The notes beneath the pieces are model-generated. The model was given only the letters and a program-made list of their open reading frames with translations. It was not told where the DNA came from and did no database searches. The position numbers were made by a program, and so were the translations under genes. From Anthopleura xanthogrammica (lineage: Eukaryota; Cnidaria; Anthozoa; Actiniaria; Actiniidae), in contig OZ025217.1 in NCBI GenBank assembly GCA_964019055.1, positions 5,810,557-5,874,556 of the forward strand: 64,000 nt of DNA. Reading direction: 5' to 3'. How positions within the stretch are numbered: the first letter of the stretch is position 1; each line of letters opens with the position of its first letter. This document shows positions 11,040 through 23,700 of this stretch, piece by piece.

Positions 11040-12430
11040 AAAAAACTTTACAAATGCATGTGTGTTATACAATACTTAGCTATTATAGGGTCCTTTTTCA
11101 TGATGTGCTTCTCTTAGTACTCTCTTGGCCCTTTATCAGTACACGCATATCTTTATATAAAGATTTTGAAATCTTTATAAAGGACCAATAGAGTACAACA
11201 GCATGTCACGAATAAGGGCCCTGAATAACGAATAAATAATTAGCATGATTATTCGCTGTATCGTTATTCATTCAACCCCACTTTTCCCTGGGGCCGAAAT
11301 CAAATCCCTCCCCGGGCTTTAAGAATGTTGAGCTATTATCAGGTATAAAATATCATGCACGTGACGGAATTCTTCTATTTTATTGGACCAAATGTTCATT
11401 AATTATTCATGAATTTTTGAAACATCTATAACTAAGTCCGGCTCTCCAGAACTGGCTGAGTTGACTAACACTTTCTACCTGCTCATCTTGCTGCAAAACT
11501 CGTAACTTTGATGATGTGAAATATTGGACAGTGAGCGGCGCCGATATCATGGAAGCCCTGTGTCACAGGTTTTTCTTTTGGCTATGCTCTACTGAATTTT
11601 GAAAATAATCCGAGTAACCATTTCTTATAATGTCTTTAGCGCCAATGACCTGCTGGAAATCGCGCTATTATAGATTATCATTATCATTACTGGGTTGCCA
11701 TGGTGGCAAACCAGTCTTAAAATGAGATCCGTTTTTCGGGCGTCAGGTAGACCATAATGTCTATTGTGACGTCACACGTCATGATTGGTCGAGAACTTGT
11801 AACCATAACAATAGTATGTCCAATGAAGTTGTGTTGTGTTATGCATCTGTGTATTAAATATGACCGACAATTTAATAGAATTTGCCACATGATATCGAGC
11901 ACGAGGTATTTATAGCTTTCGGTGTTTGGTTCTGTGGCCTACCATTGTCTTTAGCTTTTTTAACGGTACACTTAAACTACTTACAAACGCACACGCCGTA
12001 CGTGGTAGACCCACACTAAACGATGTTATTGCGCGATTTTGGAACGGGTTGGTCCACGTACTCAAAGAGAGAAGTCTGAGTATATATGAGCTATCTTTTA
12101 GAATCTATGAGCAAACTATGAGAATCATAGAACTAGACAAACTAGTTAAAATAGACTAAGAGAATCTATGAACTATCTAGCTATGATCAAACTAGATCTT
12201 ACCAGATCTCAGATACAAAAAAATATACTGAGACAAACTACAAAACGACTGACAAACAAAGCTTTGATGAAAGCTGACTCCAAGAACTTATAGAAGTCAG
12301 ACGAGCTGATAGTGATCTACAAGAAAGCGAACTGCCAAGACTCCTTGTTGAATATTTCCATTTATGAAAATACAGCAAACAAAGATTGAGGGAAAAACAA
12401 ATGACCAGTTAAACACATTTTGGCTAAGAG
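11040..12430. other. Non-coding, with a LINE/SINE-type tail near 11,620-11,690
   Basis: The stretch around 11,630 reads TTTAGCGCCAATGACCTGCTGGAAATCGCGCTATTATAG followed by ATCATTATCATTA in separate blocks. It matches the 3' end of the LINE at 23,539-23,730. Short AT palindromes occur near 11,145-11,185. A low-complexity AGACTATGA-type stretch lies at 12,080-12,250. No gene is recognised. Confidence 0.45.
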
Positions 12431-12444
12431 TATTTACATTGATA

Positions 12445-13030
12445 AAACGTTTGTTTGGCAGTGAGCAGTTTCGATCCTGAAATAAACATAGCTAGCTATT
12501 TCATCAGACATGCTAGTCTTTACTGTAGTGTAGGTCAACAAGTAACTTAATACTCCGGCGTTAAAACGCGTTAGTAACGTAATCAAAGCTGTTGTCGCAC
12601 CAGTAAAGTAGAATGAAAGGTTGTTCTCCACAGGAAAGGAAAACTTTTGTGCGAAATAAGTAAGGATTAGCATTGTGATTTGGCGAGTCTTGGAATGTTC
12701 ATCATTGAGCCCTAGTTTTGATATAAAATAGCTTATTTGGCAGTGAGCAGTTCCCGGGGCGGGGAGCTGCAGTTTCGATCCTGAAATAGATATAGTTATT
12801 TCATCAGACATGCTAGTTTCAGTAGCTTAACGTAGTATAGGTAAACAAGTAACTTAATACTCGTTAAAACGCGTTAGCAACGCAATCAAACCTGTCGTCC
12901 TACTAGAAAAGTAGGATAAAGGTTGTTCAGTCCACAAGAAAGAAAAACATCCTGCGCGAAATAAGTAAGCGCGATTAGCTTGGTGATTTGGCGAGTCTTG
13001 AAATGTTCATCGTATCATCGAGCTCTAGAA
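12445..13030. repeat. Direct duplication, two units of about 285 bp
   Basis: The sequence after TTGGCAGTGAGCAG at about 12,455 is repeated after the same word at about 12,739. Shared blocks are TTTCATCAGACATGCTAGT, CAAGTAACTTAATACTC, TTAAAACGCGTTAG and GATTTGGCGAGTCTTG. The copies are diverged, with small indels. A 125-codon minus-strand reading frame across it is probably incidental. Confidence 0.75.
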
Positions 13031-13079
13031 TACTTGCAAAGGCAGCCCAGTGAACGCTCCAAGAGCGTCTAGTTATCTT

Positions 13080-13345
13080 TAAGGAAGAAGTGATGGAAGG
13101 AAGGAAAGAAGGAAGGAAGGAAGGAAGGAAGGAAGGATGCTAAACACTAATATTATAAAATAAAGGTCAGCTAGACAAAGATTGATTTGTCTTGCGGGCA
13201 TTCGCTGGCCACAGCAGCTGGCTACTTTCTCTAATACCAATGTGGCATTTGGAAGACAATCCCTTGCTCAGCTATCAGAAAATGATCCAATATACGGCAT
13301 GATTGATCTGGTTTCTCTCTTTCTTTCTTTCTTTCTTTCTCTCCG
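13080..13345. repeat. Simple repeats (GGAA)n and (TTTC)n
   Basis: GGAA repeats run from about 13,094 to 13,137 and a CTTT run from about 13,311 to 13,340. The sequence between them has no recognised content. Confidence 0.85.
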
Positions 13346-13547
13346 AGAGTGAAATTTGATGGCTGTACTTCCATCATGTTAGAGAAAAATCAACTTCAGA
13401 TTGCGCGATTGATTCAGATGTGACGGGATGGAAAAGGATGTGGAATTTGTTAAGTAAATTATATGTGAGGATGAGAATCTATTGCATAACACTTCATGAA
13501 AAGTATCTAAGAGAAAAAATAATGAAAAGCGAATGCATAGAGAATAT

Positions 13548-13795
13548 TACACGGTGGTGTAGTTTATCTTCAAGTGTTGAAAATATTTCACTAGTTGGCA
13601 CAGCAAACGAGTGAACTTTTTTTTAACACGATAAGATTAACTTCTATCTTCAAGCCAACGTGTAATTTTCTTTTTATTATATAAACATATCCCGAAAAAA
13701 GACGGCATTTGGCATCATATCCATTTTGAAGATGGGATTGGACGTCATCGATATCTTCAAGTGTGAGGATATGAAAACATGTCACTGACAGTCAT
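13548..13795. mobile_element. Foldback element, inverse copy of the 10,190-10,424 family
   Basis: It starts ATTACACGGTGG and passes ATCTTCAAGCCAACGTGTAA. It ends in GAAAACATGTC, the reverse complement of the 10,190 end. Words such as AATGGCGTC/GACGGCATT, GACATCA and ATCGATATCTTCA are shared in inverse order. Confidence 0.6.
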
Positions 13796-13799
13796 GTCA

Positions 13800-14555
13800 C
13801 CTTGCTTAGCGCCAGGACACAGCATGTGCTAATTTTGGATAGCTTTAGTTAGCTTTCGTCTGATAATACTAGTTTCGAGCACTCGACCTCAAAGGCAATT
13901 ATGTTCGAGGCGAAAAGATGTGACATCTGAACTGGGCCAGGTTATTTGCAATAAATATATATGATGTGCTATAAGTATGTACTTTCTCTTCGTGTTGAAT
14001 TTTTTGGGGGGTTTCTTTTTATCCCTTCCGTTTCCTTTTCTTCCTCTTCCCTTTCATTTCTTTCCAATTTATCTATTATGTTTTTCAATTTCAGGCGCCA
14101 CCTTCTCTACATATAGTTTTCTTTGATTTTCTTCACTTTCAGTTCATCAGCTTTCATTTTCTTCCCTCAGTTCTCTTTTTCCATTCTTTCCCATTCTTTC
14201 CCATTATCACCTTCCTTTCATTTATATTTTTAATTACTTTACTTCCTCCACTTAGAGTCGTAATCATGCGCAGACTCAGTAGCGTACTGCTCATTAACAG
14301 TGTTTGTCTTCTTTCACACCTGAGTGATAAATGCACTACTGAATCTGCGTATATTGCCTACGATTACGATTTCGACGCTAGTGTGAACCAGGGTTTACTT
14401 CCAACTTTTTCATTCCATCAAAAATATCTCATCTGTAAACTATTTCTTCTCCCATATCCCAAAATAAAGATCCCGTTAAATTAATCAGCACAACTCCTCA
14501 GCAGATCGGAAACAATCTATTTACCAGCTCTCCTCTAAAGTGATTTGTGCTTCCT
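13800..14555. other. Pyrimidine-rich non-coding upstream region
   Basis: A T/C-rich stretch at 14,000-14,240 is the only feature before the lipoxygenase 1 promoter. No gene is recognised. Confidence 0.5.
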
Positions 14556-14561
14556 TTGTTT

Positions 14562-14569
14562 GTATAAAG
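14562..14569 (+). promoter_or_regulatory. TATA box candidate of lipoxygenase 1
   Basis: GTATAAAG lies about 160 nt upstream of the start codon at 14,728 and would place transcription start near 14,590-14,600. No other TATA-like word lies closer. Confidence 0.4.
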
Positions 14570-14727
14570 TGTAGCTCTCGAATTAAATCTGCAAACTTTG
14601 GTTCAAACTTCAGCAAACATTCACAATAGTTAGTCATGTTCACACTTAGGACTTGTTCAGTCTGCCCGAGATATCAGTTAGCCAAGAAAACAAGGCCTTT
14701 TCTTGGTGTTTGGTTTGTGCTGTGAAT

Positions 14728-17700
14728 ATGGCTTCGTTCGGGTGGTTTCTGGTTATCGTGCTTGTTATTTTAGCTGTTGTTAATCAGTGCAGGGCATCCA
14801 CAAACCAATCTTCTGTAGCTCCTTCCAACTTCACCGCTGGTGAGAATGATTTCCTTAAGTTATTGTTTTAATTTTTGTTCTTTTTCATTTCGTCCTTTAA
14901 CGTTAAGAACATTTTCTCTAATTATTAACAGATTTCTTCATCCCCTTTTCAATATTATGTTATTAAACCCGTTTGTTTCCCGAATTTCAACCAACTGTTC
15001 TATTTTCTTTCATTTCTTTTTAATATCTATTCATCCGTTTTTACCGTTGTTAACAGTTTCCTTTACTTTCTCTCGTATTTCAATGTCGTATATGTGCATC
15101 GAATGCTTTTCCTCCTTACTTTTTTAATCGAAATCTTACTAAAGTATATAAGGTTCATTAAAATGCAAGAAATAATCTTAAGGTACCAGGGGTCCTTCGC
15201 GACCGTGTTCACGACATACCTCGTAGCGCACAAACTACTCATCTAACGCCTATAAAAGTATATATCTTATTGAAGCTGTATAAACACAAATTTCAACACT
15301 ATTGCTTATTTTTCTTATCAAACGCATCAATTTTTATGAATGCGAGTTTTATAATTTTCGACCGCTCTTTTCCAAGAAGTTCCTGGAACGCCGAATTTCC
15401 ATAAATTTTGCTTAAAATTTGCAGATATGTCGACTTATATCTCATCTCAAAAACGGTTTCTCAGTTTTTTATATCTTGTCTCGTTTATGATTTATGCGCA
15501 AAAGAGGTCAAAATCACGATAATCAACTTTGAGAACAAAGATTGTCGCAACCGAAGCGTTACTGCTATTTTCATAAACATGCGAACTCGGTAGCCGCGAG
15601 CTGCACGCTGAAATTTGGTTTTTGGCTTCCGTCAATCAAAACTAATCAGTCGGTATCTTTTGTATTTTTAATTCTTAGACACCATTTTGGAGATCATCTG
15701 TGCTCTCTATGAGATTTCTGTGTTACGGGAACTTTTTGAAAAACTGTTTTCGAAAATTATTAAACTCGCAATTTTAAAAAAACTTATGAGTTTGATCGAA
15801 TAATGATCGACATGCTTGAAATCTGCACTTATTCAGCTTCAGGAAAATATATACTTTTATAGACATTAGATAAGTAGTGATATATTCACTTATAACCCAA
15901 CGCCGATGAATTTTCGCGCGCTGTCATTGGTTCAAATGGGTCACATGCAGGACGGGTATCAGGCGATATCCCCCTTCCGAAGTAGAAGTCAAAAACGTAA
16001 AAAAAAAAAAAAAAAGAATAGAAAAAACATGGAAAACAAAGAAACTCGGTTTTTACAAACAAGTGGGAGTAAAATACAAAGACTGGTTGAGAAAACTACG
16101 CCAGGAAACACGAAAAAATCTACAAAATATACTGTAAATGTTTTCAATGGTAAGCATCCACGTTGTTTCGTGAATGAAGTTTTTGGTTTGTTTTCGAAAT
16201 TGTTTTTATAAACTACTAAAAACCAAAAAACAATTCGACAACTATTGTTAAACAATAGAATAGAATGTCAAACAGCTTTCATTACCAAAAGAATTGTTTT
16301 TATATCCAACTAGGAGACGAGAGAGAATTATTTTTTGAAAACTCTGGAGATGATGAGTCAATGCAGTTTGCTGAATCCCTTCCAGTGAAGTCGTTGGGTT
16401 ATAAAATAGATAAACCCCTTCTGGCTCACTGGAATATCGTCTGATAATGTCCTTGGATGAGAAATGGACCTCAAAATATCACATTTGCCCTCGAAGCATC
16501 GCTTCTCGGCCAAATGTTCTCTTTTCGGACCATTTTTTATCCTCGGACATTATCGGCCGATATCCCAGCCGCCAGAAGGGGTTTATATACTAAATACCCA
16601 CGAGCTGAATGCCGATAACTGGCTTATTTTTACATTGGGGAGGTTTTCTGAATAACAAATTTAATAAGTGATGACGTATTCTTAAGAAATAAACAATATA
16701 CTTGTTTGAGAGACAAATATTGAAAACATGAAACAAAAAAACAACAACAAAATACAGTACAATTTAGATAGTATATTCAAGTTTGCACAGCCATGCCGCG
16801 TTCGAGTCGTATTTAAAATGAACGAAGACAGCCATGTACTGAAGCAGGTACAGACGTTAATTATAGTTACTTTATTTGTATCTTTACCTTAGTAGAGTAC
16901 CTCTTTTGTTAGTATAGGTGTAATTTTTATTGTTTGGAAATACCAATCTATGTTTTTTTAAACCGATCAAGAAACTCCTTCCAATAGACCTTTTCGGCTT
17001 GGGCGTAATGTTTTCCCATTTCAGACCACGTGTCATTCCCCAGAGTATCATTTTATTGTTTAACGGTTGCGCATGAGAAGACACATGAATATGGATACAA
17101 TTCAAACAAACAATCTTATTCTCAAGAGAATGACACGTGGTCTGAAATGGGAAAACATTACCCCCAAGCCGAAGAGGTCTATTGGTACAAGGGTGGCTCC
17201 AAACTGACAGTTCGAAATTTAACAGCAGACTTGGTAAGATTCAGTGCATGACTGTTTGAGCTAATTTGATTTGTTATCCATGTCACCAACAGATCCTTGC
17301 TCGTCCGTTAGTTACACGTATGATAAAGAATGCCAAACCGAAAGGGAAGCTTACCTTCAGCAGTCTAAAACTACTTACCAGCTTTCCTCGTCTCTTCTTG
17401 GTCTATTCCCAGTCATCAGCCTTTCAGCCAACGAGTTGACGGCTGTTCTAAGCAGTGACAACCTGAATGCTCATTGGATGAAACTCTACAAGGCAACAAT
17501 TATCAGGAATCTCAAGCTTTCTTATGGTTTCATTATGAAGTATTCCAATACCGAGTTTACATCTTTGGAACATTACAGTGGTTTGTTTGAGTTCTTTGTT
17601 AACTCTCAACACATGTATGTACAACCTGTAAGTAAAACTAGATCCTCTTGGATGCGTCATGTCAAACTTCCTTTCCCCCACCCTCTCCTCCCCCCACTGC

Positions 17701-20700
17701 ACCTCGAAAAGCTGCGATGAGCTTCTCTTCCGTATGGGATTTTCTCATTCTTTCCCCCCACTCAGCACTCCCTCAGAATGTTTACAAACTGATACGGGGA
17801 ATAGACCCCTTTCAAAATTCATATGTGATGCGATCCTATCCGGTAAAAGGAATCAAACCTTTTTTCGATGGAATTTGTAAGAAAAAAAAATTCCTGTGAG
17901 CCTCTGAGATTATTTAAGATTTTGCCCGCAGGCTAGCTTCCTATGCAGATGCTCTTAGAGTGGTCACGCAACGCTTCTCTCACGTTGCACGACGACGTGA
18001 CGATCCTAAGAACGTCTACGAAGGAGGCTACCCGCAGGCTGAGATTCCACAGCAGAGAACCGAGTCCTCTTCGAGGTACATTGCACCAATATCCAACCCC
18101 CTTAATTCAAATTCGAATCCCCATTCCACAACGAATGGAAGGAATCATATGCATTAGTAAAGGCCAGACACTGAGGGTGGTCACTGCCATGGATTCCTTA
18201 GGTCCTCAGTGGTTCTTTTGTGGAGAGATGGGACCGCACTATTACGTGGTCATCCGAGCCACGTGAAGGTCTAAGCATTTTTAGATGTTATTACAATGTG
18301 AATGTGGATGTGTCATCTTTCAGGAAGATCAGAAATACTTTAAATTCCACTTCAAAGATCCCAATATACCATTCAAGAAGCTTGCAAGTCTATGCAAGTG
18401 GAAGGAAGACAAGTACTTTGCAGAACAAAGACTTGCTGGAATCAATCCCATGTCAATACAGAAAGTTACATACAGTACGTTTAATCTGCAGTACACTATG
18501 ATAATAACCCTTTGCAATTGAGCCTTAATATACATATAATATTCTAAAAGACCCCGTGCAGCAATTCCCAGTGCAAAAAATGAACTGATTACAAAATTCT
18601 CAGAAAAATAAAATTTCTTTGTCCTCCAAGTTGAGCAGCATTGAAAATATATGCTACAAGGGATCTATAGTCATGAGAAGACACTAACTATATATAGTTA
18701 TCTTTTTTGATCTTTCCGTCTTTGTTTTTTCTTTCTTTCTTTACTTTTAATTATCATTTTAGTATATCTGAACACCAAATGGCTATATTATATTTTTTAA
18801 CATGGATTCAATAAAATCCCTTTACCACCGTATAAGGGGCAAGGTCAAAACAATCGTCCAAAGTAGGGTCCCAATTGATTGATTTAGGTGCGACAGAGTT
18901 CTGTTGATAGGCTTGATACTGAATGTCCGTAAAGACTAATTCTATACATAGTTATTATTATTATTAGCATATGGCCAAAGAGAGATAACATTAATTTCTC
19001 TGATTTGACCTCGTAATTAGTTTTTGAGGTTTTTGAGGACAAAATTTCAAGATTTCATTTCCAGAGGAGGTGGGTCCTGGGTAACACCACCCCTCCCCTC
19101 TAAATCAGGTCCCGAAAGATGACAACTGTCGGGACTTTATCCCTAATGTTGAACCATTCGACAACAGCCAAACATACACTGACTAACTACTGAAAAGCAT
19201 CTAAAACTAACACATACTAATGCACTCATATATTATGACTTTCATACTTTTGCCTACATGGAATTTGAAGGACACATTTCATACCAATGGCGGACAGAGA
19301 ATTATTCCAAATATAAGTTCAGTATCCGTTTAAGATTAATATTATGTGCATGTTATCAAAACATATTTTTTAATGTGTAAATATTCTAAAAGGACGTAAA
19401 AATGTATATACATTAATGATGCTTTGTTTCCTTTGAATGCCTTTTATTTTCTGTGATAGGTTTCGTTGGTGTTAATGCTAACAGCCTGTCAACAAGACTT
19501 AGCACTAAACTAAACTGGGATGCACTGACATTTGATGTCATTGGATATAACCGCTTCCAAGATGTGAGTATTTCGTATATCACTCCCCCCTCTCCCTTCC
19601 CTTACTAGTACCTTTATTTCCCTTGAAATCGTTTTCGAAAATTTAAAAAAAAATAGAAATTCTAAGATGTCAAATTTTGTAGAACTTAATCATGCTACAG
19701 TCATCATCGTTTTCTTACACCAATTCCAGGCGATAACCAACGGATACGTCTACATTCTGCAATACCCAGAATACGATGGCTTGAAGACCAGACAAGAGCC
19801 TCATTCACCTAAAAGACAAATACTGAATGCAACCTCGCCAATAGCAATCTTCTTTTCCAAACCAAGCAGGATCCAAGGAAAACCTAATGAGCTCATCCCT
19901 GTCGCCATTCAGATGGGCCATACTGTAGGTAAATAATTGGAGTCGGGCTGTTTCATTGTACTGTTCAAAAATGTTAAGTTACACATTAGTACACATGATC
20001 AGAGTGACAAGTAACTCCTCTTTTGACATTGTTAGTGTTAAGAAATTGTTCCTGGCTGTCTGAGCAGCAATGAACCCCACCCAAATGATCTTTGATTTGT
20101 AGACCACTGCGCAAAGCAGTTATCACTTTATATGAAATCGTGTTCTTGCAGTTCATGTATTTTACAATAATGATTATTGTACTATATGCCTTTATCTCTG
20201 CTTACAGATAATTCTACTGATAATGTTCATGATAAATAACAATATATCATTAACAATATTTTATTAAATATATGGTAATATCTTAAAAAAATCCTAAAAT
20301 TTCACATTCTTTGAACTTCAAGTAATATTTAAAGTCCGACAATGAGGACTTGACGGGTCCGCGCAATTAGTTCCAGTCCGAGGCGTAGCCGAGGACTCGC
20401 ACGATTGCAAGGACTTTGAAAACCCGTCAAGTCCTCATTGTCGGACTTTGAATGACTTCAAATCCTCATCAATTATTTACGAGGAATCTGTTCTATTGTA
20501 TTTCTAGACCAATTGAAACTCTATTCCAGTGTCCTTGTTCAAGTCCAAGGAAACTGGAACAGTGTTGCAATTGGTCTAGAAATACAATAGAACAGATTTC
20601 CAGTTGGTTTGGGAGTACTTTACGTGGTTTCAAGTATTGTCACGGGATCATAATCGGGGCATCTGGTTGGCTAATTATCTCCTGAATAATTGATGAGGAT

Positions 20701-23700
20701 TTGAATTTTTTTTCTTGGATAAACTAAAGATTCTCCCATTGTGACACGCGACAACCCTGATGCCTGGTTGGCAGCCAAACTTACTGTCCAGTCAGTGGAC
20801 TTTGCCTATGGACAAACCGTCGAACATCTATTGAAAACCCATTTGTTTATGGAGCCAATCTGCGTGTGTCTTCATCGTCAACTCCATAAACTTCACCCTC
20901 TCCATCAAATCCTTAAATACCATTGCCGAGGTCTTTTTGGAAGCAACAAGTTTGGGTTTCCGTACCTCGTTCACCCTGTGAATGGAACTATGGAGAAGCT
21001 ATATACTGTTGGATATAACGGAGCCCAGGCAATGTTACGTAAGGCGATGAGTAAGGTTAAGTGGGAAATCACTGATTTCAAAAAGGATATTAAGGTAAAA
21101 CTGGAAATTTATAATTAATGCACTTCTGTGCCACAAATACATACTTGATGCCATAGTTCACCAATTCTCTTTTTGTGTAAGTTATTCTATCGTCGCCGTC
21201 ATATACTAGGTCTTATTTTGGCAAAAGGTTCTTCAATCGTATAGGCTCCTTTCTTAGCACCAAGATCAATGGTTTAGCTTTCCCATTCCTCCCTCTTCCT
21301 TGATTGTGACAGGGTGCCCATTTATATCCGCTTGAAGTAGATCGTGGGAGTTGGTCTCTATTCTAAAAATAACATCATATAAATAATGGTAATTGAACTA
21401 AGTGGAGTGCAATTTGGTCTGATATCAAACGCGCGATAACAAAATCACACGACCGCGTAGCGGGAGTGTGATTTGTAATCGCAAGTTTGATATCAGACCA
21501 AAATTGCACGACACGAAGTTCAATTATCACTTTATTATATCCATTTTGAAATCATACTAGATAGACACTAAATTTGTGATAAATACAAAAGTATTTATTA
21601 ACAAATAGCCGGTATTTTTTTTCTTTTTGTAACAAAAAATTCCAGTCAAACTTGAAAAAAGCTACATTTTATGTTCCTTATTTGCTGTAATCTGATTGGC
21701 TGATTACATACAATCCTGTAATCTGATTGGTTACCTTTTCTAGTGTTGCATTGTGATTGGCTGACAAAAAGATGCGATTTGGACTCAAAATAGTGCGATT
21801 CGGACTCGAAATAGTGCGATTCGTGCTTGAATCAATCTACTGAGAGCCAATCAGATTACAGGATTTGCTAGTGATTTCAAAATGGATATAATAAAGATCT
21901 ATATTGATCGAAGCAATTCAAAAGGAGCACTGGACTGACTACGAAAATAATGAAAAGGCCTTCATTTTCTCTGTGATTATACACTAAATCTTGCTTCGGG
22001 GATCGTTTCATGCTGTATAGGTGTCGCTATTTTAGAAAAACGCCCTAAAATATTCAATAAACAACGCAGATATCAAAACACACATTATTATTGAATCCAA
22101 GGATTAAATTTATCAGCTTTACCACTGCAAGGTGGACGGACCAGGTCGATCTAGGACCCAATTACCAGGCAACCGATAGATAGAATAAGAATTTGGAAGT
22201 TGATTTATGTGGAGGGAGGAGAAAAACTCTCGAAGCACAGGAGAGAACCAACAAACACTCTACTCACATACAACACCGAACCTGACGGGGCTCAAACCCA
22301 AGTCGCATTGGTGAAAGGCGAGCGCTATTATCGCTACGCCCCCGCGCTTCCCAGGTTGCTAGATGCTGTACGATAATCTCTATCATAAAACTCTGATAAT
22401 CCCAAGAACACTGGGCTATCAATGTTCGTTTCTATGGTAACTGAAATGGCATTCTTTTCATTAGGACCGAGGGATGGATGATACAAAAAAGATTCCTTAT
22501 TACCCATACCGAGACGATGGTTATCTAATCTACGATGCCATCGAAGCTTTAGCAAACGAATACATCGATCTGTAAGTACTTTATCAAGGCATAATGACTA
22601 CGGCCGTTTTTTAGCAACGATACAAATGTAAAATAACTTTAAAAATTCTAATAACTAACTGAGTTTTATATAGGCCTGGTCTATTCAATTTAGTTAATTT
22701 TAGATTTTCCATTCTTTACTCAAGGCAGGTGTTTTGATATCAAATTAAGATAACAAGGACAAAACTGTAAAAAAAACTTAACTCACACCAACTTCTTGAC
22801 AGTTCCTAAGCAAATACCACCGATACATCAATTAAAGAGGAACAAATATTTGAATATTGTAAAGTAAAACCAAATAAAATATATCTTGCACCTGCCGGCA
22901 GTTCAACGATAGATCTACGTAATGGCGTATTGACTCAGAAATGCATGAAGGATTTCTTTTCTCTCGTTTGAATAATAACTAGAAGAGAGACGTGACTAAA
23001 AACCCGTTTTTACAGAAGTTGGTGTCTTTAAAAACGAGAAGAAAACATGTCGGATTACGAAGTGAAAATCATACGATCCTAGCTACTATGATCTTTTTTC
23101 TTTCTAGTATTCAGCATTTTTCTCGCGATCTTTCCATCCTATTCTCTTTCTTTTAGTTTCTTTTTGTGGCGTTTTCCCCCTCGATGTACTTAAATATCAG
23201 ATGTATAAAATGGTTTCCTCATAGGTCAGATTAAAAACATATTATATTCAAAACCAGTCTTGGGAACTGAGATACATCAAAATGGCTCAAACTGAGACTG
23301 AAAATTATCATCACCATTTTTTTGCACACCCCTCTCGATTTAGAGATCGATCAAGCCAAAAAATAAATAAATACAATAAAATAAAATAAAATAAAATGAA
23401 ATAAAACAAAATAAAACAAAACAGAGGATTAAATTATTGATGGCTTTTTATGTATTTCGACTCTTTCTCCTCCCCTCCACTCCCCTCCTTAAATATGTAG
23501 AGTAAGATAGTGTGTCATCGATACCAAATACTTGATAACTTTGGAACAAGATCCCAGTAGACATTAAAAGACTAAAAAGCATTGGAACATTTAAAAAAGG
23601 CATCAAAACCTTACTTTTTCGTGATGCATTTGAAAAGATCTGAAAATAAGAACCATTTATACTGCATACAGCGCCATTGAACTGCTGGAAATAGCGCTAT

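Noticed and set aside
12434..12811. 125-codon minus-strand frame
   Set aside because: Lies across a diverged direct duplication, repeats its own motif, and shows no domain or start context.
14840..17292. Search for a WSC-like exon in intron 1 of lipoxygenase 1
   Set aside because: No frame with the GCYND/FGIQ/CWSG pattern was found; exon 1 joins exon 2 in phase without it.
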